Below are positions 10,600 through 21,959 of a stretch of DNA of 64,000 nucleotides, in pieces (positions within the stretch are counted from its first letter, which is position 1; every line of letters starts with the position of its first letter). Below the pieces are notes generated by a model. The model was not told the DNA's origin and ran no database searches. It worked only from the letters and a program-made list of their open reading frames with translations. This DNA is from Angiostrongylus vasorum (Eukaryota > Nematoda > Chromadorea > Rhabditida > Metastrongylidae). Made by a program: the position numbers and the translations under genes. Location: NCBI GenBank assembly GCA_018806985.1, contig JADANN010000345.1, positions 682,001-746,000 on the forward strand, read 5' to 3'.

Positions 10600-11157
10600 C
10601 ACGGAGTCAGATATTCTTTGCGCTTTTCACTATTTTCTCAATGCTTTTCTTTAACTATACAGAAAGAATACATATTGATCCGTCATACCGAGGTTAAAAG
10701 AAACTCGGTTTTGAAATAGACAGAAAGCAGTTTAAGGCATAATGTTATGACACACTCTCTGTCGCCGATCAAAACATGCAACTTGTAGCATTCCTATATT
10801 CTGATCCTCGACTGAACATACAGGCAACAACATTTCTTTCATACAGGCAAAATTTTAACATTTCTTTGTTTTGACATTCCGCCTCACAGCTTTGCATGTA
10901 TGGTCTGATTGCTTATGAATTATAACGGCTGAAGTAAAATAGCGTTGTACCAGAGAAAAATCTTGGTCATGGTTCTGTGTACAAGCTCGGTCAGGATCAC
11001 TACGAACAGAACTCTAGAACGCAGCTACCACGCTCAACCACGTTCGTCAAGCTGCTCATTTTTCCAGAACCTCATGTCGTAATTTAACCGACCTGTTTAA
11101 TTATAGGTAGGTCGCGTTTCATAGTAAAATACCTCCAACTCCGTCACATATAAACAT
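10600..11157 (+). repeat. 5' LTR of the Pao/BEL provirus (left boundary uncertain)
   Basis: The segment 10860-11110 is a direct relative of 18810-19085: shared TATGGTCTGATTGCTTATGA, ACCAGAGAAAAATCTTGG, TGTGTACA-AGCTC-GTCAGGATCACTA and CTACCACGCTC-ACCACGTTC. The two copies face the same way on either side of the pol and env remnants, as LTRs do. A primer-binding site follows immediately. The left edge was not resolved. Confidence 0.65.
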
Positions 11158-11158
11158 T

Positions 11159-11183
11159 TGGCGACAACGGCACGATTCAAACC
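11159..11183 (+). other. tRNA primer-binding site
   Basis: TGGCGACAACGGCACGATTC followed by AAACC. Its reverse complement reads as a tRNA 3' end: T-loop-like GGTTTGAATC, then an acceptor arm and terminal CCA. Its position 2 nt after the left repeat is what LTR elements require. This fixes the orientation of the provirus as plus. Confidence 0.7.
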
Positions 11184-11224
11184 TGCAGTCTTCCTCAATC
11201 ACCTGGGCATCCTGCGCTTATTGC

Positions 11225-11515
11225 TGAGACGACAGAAGCCAAAGAAAGAACAAGCAAAAAACAACAATAGGGAATATGAAATGCCGCCTAAGACCTGGTT
11301 ATCATAAGATGGGTAGAGTGTTTACCCACGAAGTGATGTGCTTCTGATGGACCAATCCAACCGAACTATCGGACGGTGTGAGATGATGAACTTCGTCTGC
11401 GGGAGGTAGTTCTAGTTTATACGACAAGTTGTGTGGACGTGTAATTAGCCGTTTTAAAGGATGACGAGTCTCGACGGATCATTTGAAGTCATTCTGAGGA
11501 CTCTCCATTTCTCCC
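11225..11515 (+). repeat. Dispersed repeat, inverted partner of 14565-14925
   Basis: GGTTATCATAAGATGGGTAG and GAAGTGATGTG-CTCTGATGGACCA recur in reverse complement at 14760-14860. Not classified. Confidence 0.6.
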
Positions 11516-11570
11516 TAATTTCTCATCATCACCTGTACATGGAGTTTGAATTTCATATGATCTAGATGAA

Positions 11571-11846
11571 GGGCGCGTGTGGCGCAGCGGTCGGCGGGGC
11601 TCTGGATTACACATGGGATCGATTCTTGCGCTCGTGGACCACCAGGCCTTCTATCCCTCCGGGTTCGGGAAATTAGCACCAGACTTGTCTGGGAGGATAA
11701 CAGCACTGGCTCGATACATCGGTAGGCCACTGCGAGTCACTGAATAGGCGAGATATGCATTCAATCACCTCCAAACGATGCTTAATGAAGTCGAATGCAT
11801 GGCGCATCCCTCACGTATTGATCAACGCCGAAAGCTTTATCCTTTC
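11571..11846 (+). repeat. SINE1 copy inserted in the provirus
   Basis: Full-length: head GGCGCGTGTGGCGCAGCGG, box B GGATCGATTC, body, and tail GTATTGATCAACGCCGAAAGC. It separates the primer-binding region from the pol remnants. Confidence 0.88.
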
Positions 11847-11849
11847 GTC

Positions 11850-14545
11850 CTTTATTATTTAGAGTATAATTCAATAGATTTAAGGTGTTCGCGCGAAGTG
11901 GTCAAATATTCTTGGCTCACCTCTTCCAAGAGTGATCTATCGTTCCAGGTGTTCTACTCCAATCGGCCAAAAGGTAATCATAACTTGTCTCAAAAAGGCA
12001 ATTATTCAGAATCATGTTCTACAGAGAATGGACTTCGTGGTCTAGTATGAGGTCAAAGGAAATCGCTCATCGGAAAAAATAAGTGAGAAGTCGAGTATTG
12101 ACTTTGGTTTCCTTACTTGCCACCAGTTGTTCTTCAATCCATCAAGGGAAAATTTTTCCTGCAATCACACTGGAAGGTTCTACTCGCTTGGGATTACATC
12201 CTACCTCCAGGGATGCGTACTCACTGGCGACGATATATCTCTTCATGGTCTGCTTCTCTTACTATTTGATATTTTCTATCGATTATACTTCATCATGCGA
12301 ATGCGAGCTCCACGTCTTCACTTGTGCCTCTTCTTCTGCATATTGTGCTGCATATTACCTAGTTTAACGATTGAACGATGCCGTTCCACGCCTACACCGT
12401 GTCCCATCACGATTAAATTCAGGATCACGCCACTTCGTCACAAAGTTACTATCTCACACTGGAACTGTCTGCATTAATTGTTGGTGCGAAACCTTTAACA
12501 TATATCATATTAGAAGTCAATAATTCTCGAAATTTTCTTTGAACAGATGACAACGTTGCTGTGGCATAGATTAGGTTCACAGGCTATCTTCTCGTCCTTG
12601 TACGAAACGGCGTCCACATAATCGACGACAATTGCTCCAACGCCTTTATTCGGCACATTGTGGGTCAACTGAACCCTACAGATATTGGTACCAGAAGAAC
12701 AATGATAAAAGAGCTATTGGAGTTACGGTCTCGATGAAGCGGCCCTCGATTTCTCATTCAGGAAGACGAAACATGGCCCATTACTAACAACACTACGAAT
12801 CCTACCTCATCCTTCTTCAACCCCAATACCATTGAAAACGAAACTGACGGTGCAGGCGTTTCTTTCAAAACGTTGATGATATCTGACCTATTACATTCTG
12901 ATAGCATTCCATCTGCTTTACCTCTATTGGATATATCAAGACGAAATTTTTTTTCAAACCGACCGTCATTTAACCTCGGTGGCAACAATCCATGGAGTTC
13001 TCAACATTCAGTTCATGGTCAGTAATGGATAATACAATAATATTCGTATTACATTTCCTTACCTTGAAATCAACAATGGCTAAGCAACATTTTTGATCAT
13101 ACGAAAGTTGCTCTTTTACACAGAGTAGAAATCACACTGTTTCGAGCTTCAGAGTCTGCTCCTTTTTTTGAAGTCAGACGTCAATTAAATCCATTTCTGT
13201 GTAGTGAAACTTCGCTCCAGAAATGTAAAGGACGAATTGACAACGTTAGACTGCTACAAGATGTTATCACACCAATATTTCTTCGTCGTGGAACCGTTCT
13301 TTTCGTTCTTCATATCCATCGACTTAACAACCACTGTAGAATCAACCATGCACTAACACTTGTAGGATTATTGCTGAGACGAAATCACGAGTTGCTCACT
13401 TGCGTGGATCTGTAAGGGCGAGCCACAGTAGAAAATACTATTCATCAATCTTTCCACTACATACGGCATTGGGCCAAACCATTCGTTTCGCCACTGTTTC
13501 CTGTTCATCAAGAACGATGAATAACCACGCCACGCTATCCCTTTGGAAATGGTGGGCTGGATTTTCTTGGTCTCACGCAATATCGGATAGAAACCAACAT
13601 CTCTGACAAATAGTGGATAGTCCTTCTTACCTGTCTAAATTGTCGTGTCATTTATGTAGATGTGGTATTAGACATAACAGCACACACTGTTCTCCACCTA
13701 CTGAGACGTTTTATGGCACACTATGGCTGTTCAAGGCGCGTGTGGTGCAGTGGTTGGAGGCGCCACTGCGACGCACACGTGAAATCGATCCCCCGCGCCC
13801 ATGGCCCACCAAGCTTTCCATCCCTGCGGGTAGGCAAATTGGTATCAGACTTGTCTGGGAAGATAGCACCACTGGCTCGATACATCGGTAGGCCACCGCG
13901 ACTCATTGTAAACGCCAGATATGCATTCACTCACCTCCAACGATGGTTAATGAAGTCGAATGCACGGCGCATCTCTCAGGGGATTGATCAACGCTGAGAG
14001 CTTTATCCTTTTTATGGCTGGTCAACGTGATTTTATGCCACAGAGTTCAGGATTTCAAATCTATTAGTAACTGTTATAGTTCTTTACCGGGTCTTAACAT
14101 TAACCAAGGCTTAAATGATTGCTGCGCCAAAAAACGCTTGCAGATCAAATTTGTTCCTAGCCTCAGTCTTTGGCGGGGGTGGCATCTATGAGAAGATGAT
14201 TGATGTCTTCAAAAACTTATAGGCATGTGATCTCGAATCGTTTTTACTAGATACTGAGGACGTTAAATCTTAAAAAGAAGGAAACCGAAACCATTGTCAA
14301 TACTCGACTTCTCAGTTATTTTTTCAAACGAGCTCGGTTATTTCCTACTTCGTCCAATAGGTTTCCGTCGACGCCATAGTGAACCTTGTAGTCTACCCAC
14401 TACAGAACATGATTCAGATTGGTTGTCATTTGAGACAACTCTTGACTCTCTTTTGGCCTATTGGACAGCTGCTTGCGATGGATCACTTTTAGAATTTGAA
14501 TACTTTGCGCAAACACTTCAAATCTATTCATTCACCGCCTAGATC
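11850..14545 (+). pseudogene. Pao/BEL retrotransposon pol remnant (RT end, RNase H, integrase)
   Basis: Plus-strand matches in BEL order across several frames. About 12085-12250 resembles the RT-to-RNase H connection (W-D-ILPP, THWRRY). 12300-12364 is RNase H (HVFTCASSSAYCAAYYLV, where the usual catalytic Asp after FT is Cys). 12570-12740 is the region before the integrase (IRHIVGQLNPTDIGTR, then SGPRFL, with TGA where the family has Trp). 13110-13440 is the integrase zinc-binding region (CKGRIDNV, PIFL, and His/Cys spacing in HRLNNHCRINHALTLV). 13530-13735 is the start of the catalytic core (GGLDFLG, CRVIYVDVVLD, LLRRFMAHYGC). After a SINE1 insertion, 14130-14540 holds core and C-terminal traces. 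Gag and most of the RT are missing. Multiple stops and frameshifts: non-functional. Confidence 0.8.
13733..14015 (+). repeat. SINE1 copy inserted within the BEL integrase
   Basis: Head AAGGCGCGTGTGGTGCAGTGG begins directly after the codons for AHYGC of the integrase core; tail ends GATCAACGCTGAGAGCTTTATCC. The integrase resumes after it. Confidence 0.9.
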
Positions 14546-14564
14546 GCATGAAATTCAAGCTTAA

Positions 14565-14925
14565 CGCACAATTGGTTTTGTGCTGATCCGGTCCTAAATC
14601 GACGCCAATGGAAATTTGGAGAAAGAGTAGCACTCAAGACGACTTTAAATGATCATTCGAGATCCGTTTTCCTTAAGGCGGATAATTACCCATCCACGCA
14701 GCCATAGTCTGTAAATTAGAACTACCTCCTGCATACTTTATTCATTCAACACAGCCCGGTAGTTCGACTGGTCCATCAGAGCCACATCACTTCTTCGGTA
14801 AACATTCTACCCACCCTATCATAACCAAGTCTAAGGCGACATAACGTACTTCGACTGTTCTTTTTTTGCTGCATTGTTCCTTCTTTGGCTTGCATCGTCT
14901 TAGTAATGAGCAGATGAAGCCCAGA
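14565..14925 (-). repeat. Dispersed repeat, inverted partner of 11225-11515
   Basis: The reverse complement carries the same blocks as the 11.2-kb copy (see that entry). It lies between BEL pol and env remnants. Confidence 0.55.
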
Positions 14926-14989
14926 TGATAGTGGCATAGAGAAAGCTATTCATTGTATTAGAAATCGCACGTCAAGTGGAATAGGGATT

Positions 14990-15783
14990 GCTGGATCTCT
15001 TCACAAATAAATTTAGACTATGTGGGTTCCCGATTGCTTGTCTGTTAAGACACACGCGATTCGAAGGTTCTTGCTGCTGCGTTCATTCGAACGAACGCCA
15101 TGCATTCTTCCTTATGTGGCGAAAAACTCGAATGTCCTCTATGGCCTTCTTCGTGTTCCTTAACCAGAGGCCCAATAACCACTATATCGGAATTCACTGC
15201 ACCCTTAACAATCTTCGTTCACATTGCTCAAGGATATCTGCTCCTTCGACTTCCTGCTTGCTTGTGATCGTGTCAAAAAGATAAATGCTTCCAAGGGGAT
15301 CCAACTATTTGTTGATAACCTACTATTAGTGAAAATCTTTCTCTTAGCAAGAAGGAATAGATAGATCAGGGAGGTTTGCTTGTGTCTATTATAAAGGTTG
15401 GGAACGTCTCCCATAGTCGTTCAAAACTGGTACGTCACAATTTCGTAAGGTGCATGCACACCTGCCGACCGGTAGCAAAACTACTCCTCACATACGATTA
15501 CCCGATAGCTCTCCTAAACAGCAATAACACCGACAATAACACCGACAATAACTTCCATGGACAAGTGCCACTTAAAACCTGGGGGTACAATCGTAAAGTC
15601 ATATTAGGCATACCGAGCAGTCCCACAACTGTTGGTTTCACTGATTCCCGCATGCTCAACACTCCTTACAATTTTTCCGTGCGGTATACTTCTTCATCTT
15701 TTTTCACTGAACAAACAACGATCTATCGTACATCTCAAATATATATAAGGAGGATCGTCAAGAGACAATGCTGTCAGTATTGA
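14990..15783 (+). pseudogene. Coding-like stretch between BEL pol and env, unassigned
   Basis: Plus-strand open frames with Cys clusters (15040-15130) and a 135-codon frame at 15376-15783 containing a tandem duplication encoding NNTDNNTDNN. Its position between pol and the Gc-like env makes it a candidate for the N-terminal part of the envelope, but no motif confirms this. Confidence 0.25.
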
Positions 15784-15944
15784 CATTACGCAATTCTGCA
15801 TTGTGCAATGCTGCATATTCATGAGAAATATGATGCGGGAAGCAGTACTCTGTCCCAGTTTCATCATTATGTGCGACTACAAGATTTAAATTAAGCCATG
15901 GATTTCAGACTCGGTTATCTACGATACCATTCCAAGCTTTCCCG

Positions 15945-16312
15945 CTTGATCGTGGCTGGGAGATGTTCTTGGGTGTTGGGTTGTGATGCATGGAGGGGGA
16001 TTCTTTCCCATGGCAGGATCTCCCAAGTTGAGAAGTCCGGCGTTTCCATTAAGAAGCTTAGCTAAGAGTAAACCAATACCATGATCCAGCACCGTCCCTA
16101 TATCAAACTAGTCGCATGGTGGCAAATCTCCCTCTGATCCACAAGGGCGGCGACTACCTCTGGTGGTCACGACCTAGGGCAGCCTTTGGCTAAGCTGACC
16201 TCGGTACTCCAGGGAACCACTATGGCTAAGCCTGCAAAGCTCCGAAAAAATGGAAATTTTTCTGAGGCCGCACAACGAGTGAGGACGGACCACCCAAGTT
16301 TCCAAGTAACTA
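15945..16312 (+). mobile_element. RTE-derived non-autonomous element
   Basis: ATCGTGGCTGGGAGATGTTC, the AAGAGTAAACCAATACC block, GACCTCGGTACTCCAGGGAACC and a tail ending CCAAGTTTCCAAGTAACT. Same family as 8905-9290; inserted inside the provirus. Confidence 0.78.
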
Positions 16313-17125
16313 TTCACGGTAATCAAATACATTGAGAAGCCATCCCATGTGTGAAACACTTAAGTGTATCTTTTGTTGGAAACATATAATACGCAATGTT
16401 GCACGTGAACACAAAACACCTTGACCGCACTCTCTTTAGTTTTCCCCTTGTTCTTTTTCCCAAATACTTGTGTCCTTGCCAAAATCTTCATGTTAGCTTG
16501 AGGAAAATCTTTCATATCATGATATTGGTCGTCTCCAGTACTTGTTGATATAATCTAGCTTTCCGATTTCTTACAAAAATTGCTGCACAGCTGCACTAAC
16601 AATTAGACCTCGTGTAAATGGAAGGAGAATGGCTTGCAAACGAAAACTTCTGCTCGACGTCATTTCTCTGGCATCTCTTTTCATTATAGTGAACAGTGTT
16701 TCGATGTACTATCTATAACAACACATGAAGAAAAAAATGTCCCACCACGGAAGGTTCGGAAACATGTACTTTCGATGGTGTTACAAGGATCAGCTTATAA
16801 CCCATTCAACAAGAAATCTTAACCTCAGGGAGTATAAGGAAAACATACTTGCCTTGTTGATTGTTAAAAGAGAAGGCATCCTCTTCCAATGCCAAAAGAA
16901 AGTAGAGGTTTTGCATGAGATCACCTATAACTTCATAATGTGTTCATTAATGCTGGATAGTTGGCTGTTTCGCATAGAATACTTGTGACAATATAGCTCT
17001 TAGCAATAAAGTCGAGGAATTCTCTCAAGCCGCCACTAGCAACTATGGCTACACATCCTAATATATAAGTAGCGGCGGATTACTTTACGATGGCTACCTT
17101 CTTGGTAAATCCAGCTGTTTATTTC

Positions 17126-17390
17126 GCCGGCGCAGTGGTCGGAGGCGCCCTGCAACACACGCGGAATCGATCTCCGCGCCCACGGCCAACCAAGCCTTCT
17201 ATCCCTCCGTGGTCGGCAAATTGGTACTAGACTTGGCCGGGACGATAGCAGCACTGGTTCGGTACATCGGTAGGCCACTGTGGGTCATTGTAAAGGCCAG
17301 GTATGCATTCAATCACCTCCAACGATACTTAATGGAGTCGAATGCATGGCGCATCCTTCAGAGATTAATCAACGCCGAGAGCTTATTTTT
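17126..17390 (+). repeat. SINE1 copy
   Basis: Head lacks the first bases (starts CGGCGCAGTGGTCGGAGGCG). Box B GGAATCGATCTCC, complete body, tail GATTAATCAACGCCGAGAGC. Within the provirus. Confidence 0.87.
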
Positions 17391-17724
17391 TTACACAAGA
17401 ATACAGAATAAAACTTGCTCAACAAGAATAGAATAATATGCACCAATTTTAAGTGTTGAGTTTGGGAAACTATAGTCAACTCTGGAAGTGACCCTCCTCC
17501 TTCAAGCTCCATCGACTACTTCCACCACATTGTAACTCCGTTGAGGACACACGTCGTCCTGGAACCACTTTCGTATCAGTTTGTATGGAACAACGACACA
17601 ACGGTTATCTATATTGTCCTCTACGTTTGTAGAAGACAACAATACAATCTCTTTATTTAAAAAAACCGACTTTCTTTTAACCTCACTATGACTAGCCAAC
17701 GTGTATTATTTCATTATGCTTTCA

Positions 17725-17845
17725 GAAGGTCCGACTCCATGCGACGACAACGACGCCACATTGAGAGCAGGAAGGACTGTGGACATCGATTCGGACCATA
17801 GGCTCAGTGAAAGATGAAGACGTAGAAACATTGGCCAAATAGAGT
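17725..17845 (+). repeat. Penelope-like element 3' end
   Basis: Encodes the acidic terminal peptide KDEDVETLAK followed by a stop. The nucleotide sequence closely parallels the reverse complement of 21960-22110. Inserted into the env remnant region of the provirus. Confidence 0.5.
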
Positions 17846-17929
17846 TATTTGTCAGCCTTGTGATAGCATATCAATGAAGGAGTGCAAACTCTTTAGTCGA
17901 ACCAACAGTTAAGGGATAACTCACACACT

Positions 17930-18545
17930 AACGGAGTAGGACAATTACAGTGTCACACACTGTCGCATGCTCAACGCTTCCAATGCCGTTTTGCACCTGA
18001 AGCTTGCATGCATGCAACGAGGGAATCCGAGCAGTGTCTTGTGAGTGCAGTTTGGGAAACAAGAAAGATGCAATTTTCACGTCTCCAATGCCAGTTATTT
18101 CACAACATTTTGTGGTGTTCTCACTGCAACGTTCACTATTCGCCAACAGAACCATCGACTCCGCCCTTTACAGCTCATCACAGGGAAACGTGACAGTGGC
18201 TTCTCGCTTTTACAATACTTCTTGTGCGATTGAAGCAAGTGACACTGTGGGCTGCTGCAACTGCTTGGTCGCCACTGAATTGAATCTCGTCTGTAGAACA
18301 TCCTATGGAGGGACAAAAGCGAATATTACTGACCCTCAAACGACTCCGCAGCCAAAAGCACTGCAATAGGTTACATAAATAGATTAACTACACTATTACT
18401 ACTCTTCTGTTTTTTAGTTACTTGCAATGTTTCTTGCCCAGCAGGAATGGTATACGTTCCAGTAAAAGGATCTCTCGCATTCATTAACGATGAGTCCCTT
18501 CAGGGACTGCGTCAAATTGGACAATATCAGAAAAACACCGCCTAT
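17930..18545 (+). pseudogene. Phlebovirus Gc-like envelope remnant of the BEL provirus
   Basis: Cys-rich, N-glycosylated ectodomain signature as in nematode retrovirus-like Env proteins related to phlebovirus Gc. It has an SHAQRFQC stretch with flanking Cys (about 17960-18000), a CECS motif, three N-x-S/T sites, a CAIEASDTVGCCNCL block (18230-18275) with a downstream VCRTSYGG, then a separate open piece with TCNVSCPAG (18420-18450). A frameshift around 18000-18030 and a stop-rich gap at 18370-18417 break the frame, and the C-terminal membrane anchor was not found. It lies downstream of BEL pol on the same strand. The related nematode cell fusogens have a similar fold, but the proviral setting favours Env. 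Confidence 0.6.
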
Positions 18546-18599
18546 TGATCTTCCCTCCTTTCACGAACTTTTAAACTCTCTAAACACTCTTGAAATATC

Positions 18600-19090
18600 C
18601 AGTAGAGCTCTAACGCTTTTAGAACGTTTATGTTTGCTATAATGGCATTGATGCTCTTTTATAGATCTCCATTTGTCTTTAGCTTGTGCTTATTTCAACA
18701 TATCTTATAAAGAATGCTTTGGGTTCTTTTTGCTGCAGGAATTTTTATAATAATACAAGAAGCGGTTTAAGCTGTAACGGACATGACACAGCTGCGACGC
18801 CCATCATGACTTTTGAATAAGCATGAAGCCAGTAACATTTCTATACTTTCTTTCCGTCTAACAGTTTCACATATATGGTCTAATTACTTATGAAATGACA
18901 ACGGTTGGAGCCAAATGGCGTTTGACCAGAGAAAAATCTTGGTCTTGGCTGTGTACATAAGCTCAGTCAGGATCACTATGGAGGGATCTCCAAACTCATC
19001 CTACCACGCTCGACCACGTTCCCCAACCACTCATTTTCCCTGAATATCGTTTCATTCCTTAATTTAATAAACCTATTATAAATTGGTGAA
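18600..19090 (+). repeat. 3' LTR of the Pao/BEL provirus (partial)
   Basis: 18810-19085 matches 10860-11110 in direct orientation with moderate divergence. The right end is cut by a SINE1 copy starting at 19094. The left boundary was not resolved. Confidence 0.6.
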
Positions 19091-19093
19091 AAA

Positions 19094-19246
19094 AGGCGCG
19101 TGTGCCGCAGTGGTCGGAGGCGTCCTGCAACTCACACGTGGAATCGATCCCCGCGCGCATGGCCCACCAAGGTTTCCATCGCTCCGGGTTAGGCAGGTTG
19201 GTACCAGACTTTTCTGGGAGGATAGCAGCACTGGCTCGATACATTT
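19094..19246 (+). repeat. 3'-truncated SINE1 copy
   Basis: Head AAGGCGCGTGTGCCGCAGTGG, box B GGAATCGATCCCC and body to GGCTCGATACATTTG, then stops abruptly against an RTE fragment. Confidence 0.87.
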
Positions 19247-19259
19247 GATATTGTCATAG

Positions 19260-19960
19260 GTAACCAGAAGATGATGAAATCCCCACAACTGACTTTCAAT
19301 TCTATGTTTCCTTCCACCAGATTACTCACGGCGCTCTTGAGGGCGACTGCAAATAATTTTGGTGAGATGGTGTCGCCTCGACGAGCTCCTCTATTTACGT
19401 AGATGTCGATGACGTTATAGAATTATGGTCTTCTGGTCGCGATTTTTTTAAACAGCTCACGAAGGATACAATGAGTGGGGAGATCTTGGCTGTCCAGAGA
19501 TGTCATGACAGCTTTATTTTGTACATTTGTGATGATTAGGTAAGCTCCTAATCGTATGGATGTGGTCTGTCGTAATGAATCCTTTACAGAACCCCTGCTT
19601 CGTCACTTGGTTCACTTTCGTGTAGTGTTCTGTCAATGCTGTTGAGCATGATTCGATCGAACAGTTTTTTAGACGGCAGAAAACATGGGAATAGATTGGA
19701 AGTTGCCTTTGTCATACGGGCTTTTCTTGCGCAACAAATGGTTCTGCTTATCTTCCATCTACTGGGAATCTGTGTGAATAACCGATAAAAACCGATAAAA
19801 TCATGTTGATTGATGAGAAGTGCTAGGTTCTTTGGATCTTCGGTTCTACCTCTCCTAATCTGATGATGTACGGTTCTTCATTGACAAGATAGCTTGTCAG
19901 AAGTAAGAACCACTAAGACGACTTGCCCATCTTTCCTAAGCGGATAAGTGAGTCTGTGGG
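19260..19960 (-). pseudogene. RTE reverse-transcriptase fragment
   Basis: Minus-strand RTE RT: GFCKGFITTDHIHTI (finger region, 19610-19560), DSQDLPTHCILRELFKK, then NRGARRGDTISPKLFA (palm entry, about 19400-19350), in the same order as in the better-preserved copy at 47100-47600. The YADD-type catalytic block is not present before the SINE1 junction. Interrupted by stops. Confidence 0.75.
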
Positions 19961-20234
19961 CTAGCGGACAGATTGGAGTGGAACGGTTGGATAATTTGCC
20001 TCTCCTTAATCACTGCCGTTTTAACTACAACTGCTTTTGTTCTCTTTTTAAGATTTTCTTCCATTGTTTCTCTGCATGTACGGACTTTAGGTGATGGGTT
20101 GCTGCGATTACGTGTTGCCATTCTAGTTCATGTTGTTTCTGGGACAGAGGTCTCATGGTGACTTTCAAACTCCAGTCGTATTTGTTCACCGATGACTTCG
20201 ATAATGAGGTTCTACCAGTCGGCTTAAAAGGTGA

Positions 20235-20645
20235 ACAAATATTAATTTACGATGTTTACTTTTATTTATTGCCTATCATTACTTCTCAAGGCAGGGTATG
20301 ATGTGAAATATAACCATTATAATGCTGAGATGCAAAAACTTGGACCTCAGGCAGGATTCGAATCTGTGAAAAGTAATAATAGGTAGAAAATAAGAAGTCA
20401 AAGATTTTGATTTTTGACTACAGTCTCAGCTTAACTCGGTTTAGCGCCGATTTGTGCTCCCCAGATCGTTTCCGTTGACGGTTGACTGCTGATGGCACCG
20501 TTAGGGTAATAAACTGGTTGTGAGAAAAGCATAGCAAGGTCCATAGTGGTGAAGTGGATAACACCTAAGCACCCGGAAAGTGTAGTCGCAGGTTCGAATC
20601 TGGCTTGACGTCCAGGTTTTGCAAATATCTCAGCATCATAGTGGT
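20235..20645. repeat. Inverted-repeat element with tRNA-like module
   Basis: Two opposed arms: 20250-20375 (-) and 20385-20640 (+). Both carry the tRNA-like head (box B GGTTCGAATC at 20590; box A GTGGTGAAGTGGATAACAC) and the outer block ATCTCAGCATCATAGTGG. Middle module with CTCCCCAGATCG and CTGCTGATGGCACCG. Confidence 0.7.
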
Positions 20646-20884
20646 TACTGATTTGCGATTCTTTGAGGGCATCGCTTCCGACATTTTGCCGCTTTTCTTC
20701 CCCTCTTTTCTACGGAAAATGGAATTTAGAGCGAAGAAAGCGGTAGCCCGATTCCATGTGGACTTTCGAAAAGCAGTGATATTGGTTTTAGATGCAAAAT
20801 ATTCGATTGATTATAATGTAATCGATTTCGTTGTTTTATTCTTTATTGAAAAAAGCTCCACATCCAACCCCTGAGAGGTGTATT

Positions 20885-21110
20885 TTTATGTTGCTCTGAA
20901 TGGTCTTGATCGTCACGGTCAATCTGGGCAGCCACTCACCCTGTCGTCCTTGGCGTTAAAATCGCCGATGACGACAGGTGAAAGGCATACTCTCTTTTTC
21001 CACAACTTTTTTTCTAAAGTCCATACTGAATGTCTCGATATTGCTTTTCTTAGATCTTCATGCCAGAGCTTGGGCGATGCATCCGAGTTCGTCGTGATGA
21101 TCAAAACCAC
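20885..21110 (-). pseudogene. LINE endonuclease fragment
   Basis: The minus-strand frame contains VVIGDFNAK, the conserved APE-endonuclease motif of RTE/CR1-type LINEs, preceded by a compatible helix region (WHEDLRKAI). Isolated fragment. Confidence 0.6.
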
Positions 21111-21200
21111 GGCTACTAAGCATTAGAGCATCTCATCTATCGGCTGTTGAAAATCCAATATAAAATTGGTCAAAAGAGGGAAAAGGATAAAGGACAAAAA

Positions 21201-21478
21201 AGGATAAAGCTCTCAGCGTTGATCAATCCCCTGAGGGATGCGCCATGCATTCGACTTCATTAAGCATCGTTTGGAGGTGATTGAATTCATATATTGCCTT
21301 TACAATGACTTGCGGTGGCCTACCGATGTATCGAGCTAGTGCTGCTATCCTCCCGGACAAGTCTGGATCCGATTTGCCGACCCCGGAAGGATGGAAAGCT
21401 TGATGGGACAGGGGGCGCAGGGATCGATTTCACGTGTGTGCTGCGGGGCGCCTCCGACTACTGCGCCACGCGCGTCCA
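21201..21478 (-). repeat. SINE1 copy
   Basis: Tail AAGCTCTCAGCGTTGATCAA at 21206, body, head ending ACTGCGCCACGCGCG near 21475. Confidence 0.9.
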
Positions 21479-21959
21479 CAAAGAGAAAAAAATGGCAATT
21501 ATTTCCTAAAGATCCTATTTGGTATATGTGAGCTACAGTGTTTAGTTCTGAAGTTCGAACTATTTCCCTTATGTGCCATACTTTTTGCCGATCTGGCTAT
21601 ACTGCCCTTCTACGTTATTGCATTTCAAAGACAATTTTAGACACTTTCATTCCAAAAGAGACTAAATACACGTTAAAAAAAACACGGTTTATCTAGTTGG
21701 TAAACGTCGTTGTTTCGGTTACCGTGGGTCATTCGGTGACTGATCTATTGATTGGTTTTATTGATTCGTGGTGATTGTCTCCTATGACAGGCGCAGGCAG
21801 GTAGACAGGCAGTCCCATAAACGGTTCGAGTTTTTTCTCATCTTGCGCATATCGAAAGTGACCGATCAGTGTCAGGAACTAGTTTCAAACAATCTGCACC
21901 ACATATTCTCATTGTTCAAGCATAAAATACTAGCATCTATACCTATTTAAATTGGTGAG

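Noticed and set aside
12295..12477. Plus-strand frame starting MRMRAPRLHLCLFFCILCC, looking like a signal peptide of a secreted Cys-rich protein
   Set aside because: It is an out-of-frame reading of the BEL RNase H region; the adjacent frame contains HVFT-ASSSAY in the expected pol order.
17930..18545. Cellular fusogen (EFF-1/AFF-1 type) gene
   Set aside because: The Cys pattern and N-glycosylation could fit that fold, but the sequence is frame-broken and lies between BEL pol and a 3' LTR, so a retroviral Env remnant is more likely.
20587..20600. Possible functional tRNA genes (GGTTCGAATC and similar B boxes at 20590, 24446, 35287, 59960)
   Set aside because: None has a closed acceptor stem and an anticodon arm; all lie within dispersed repeat families.
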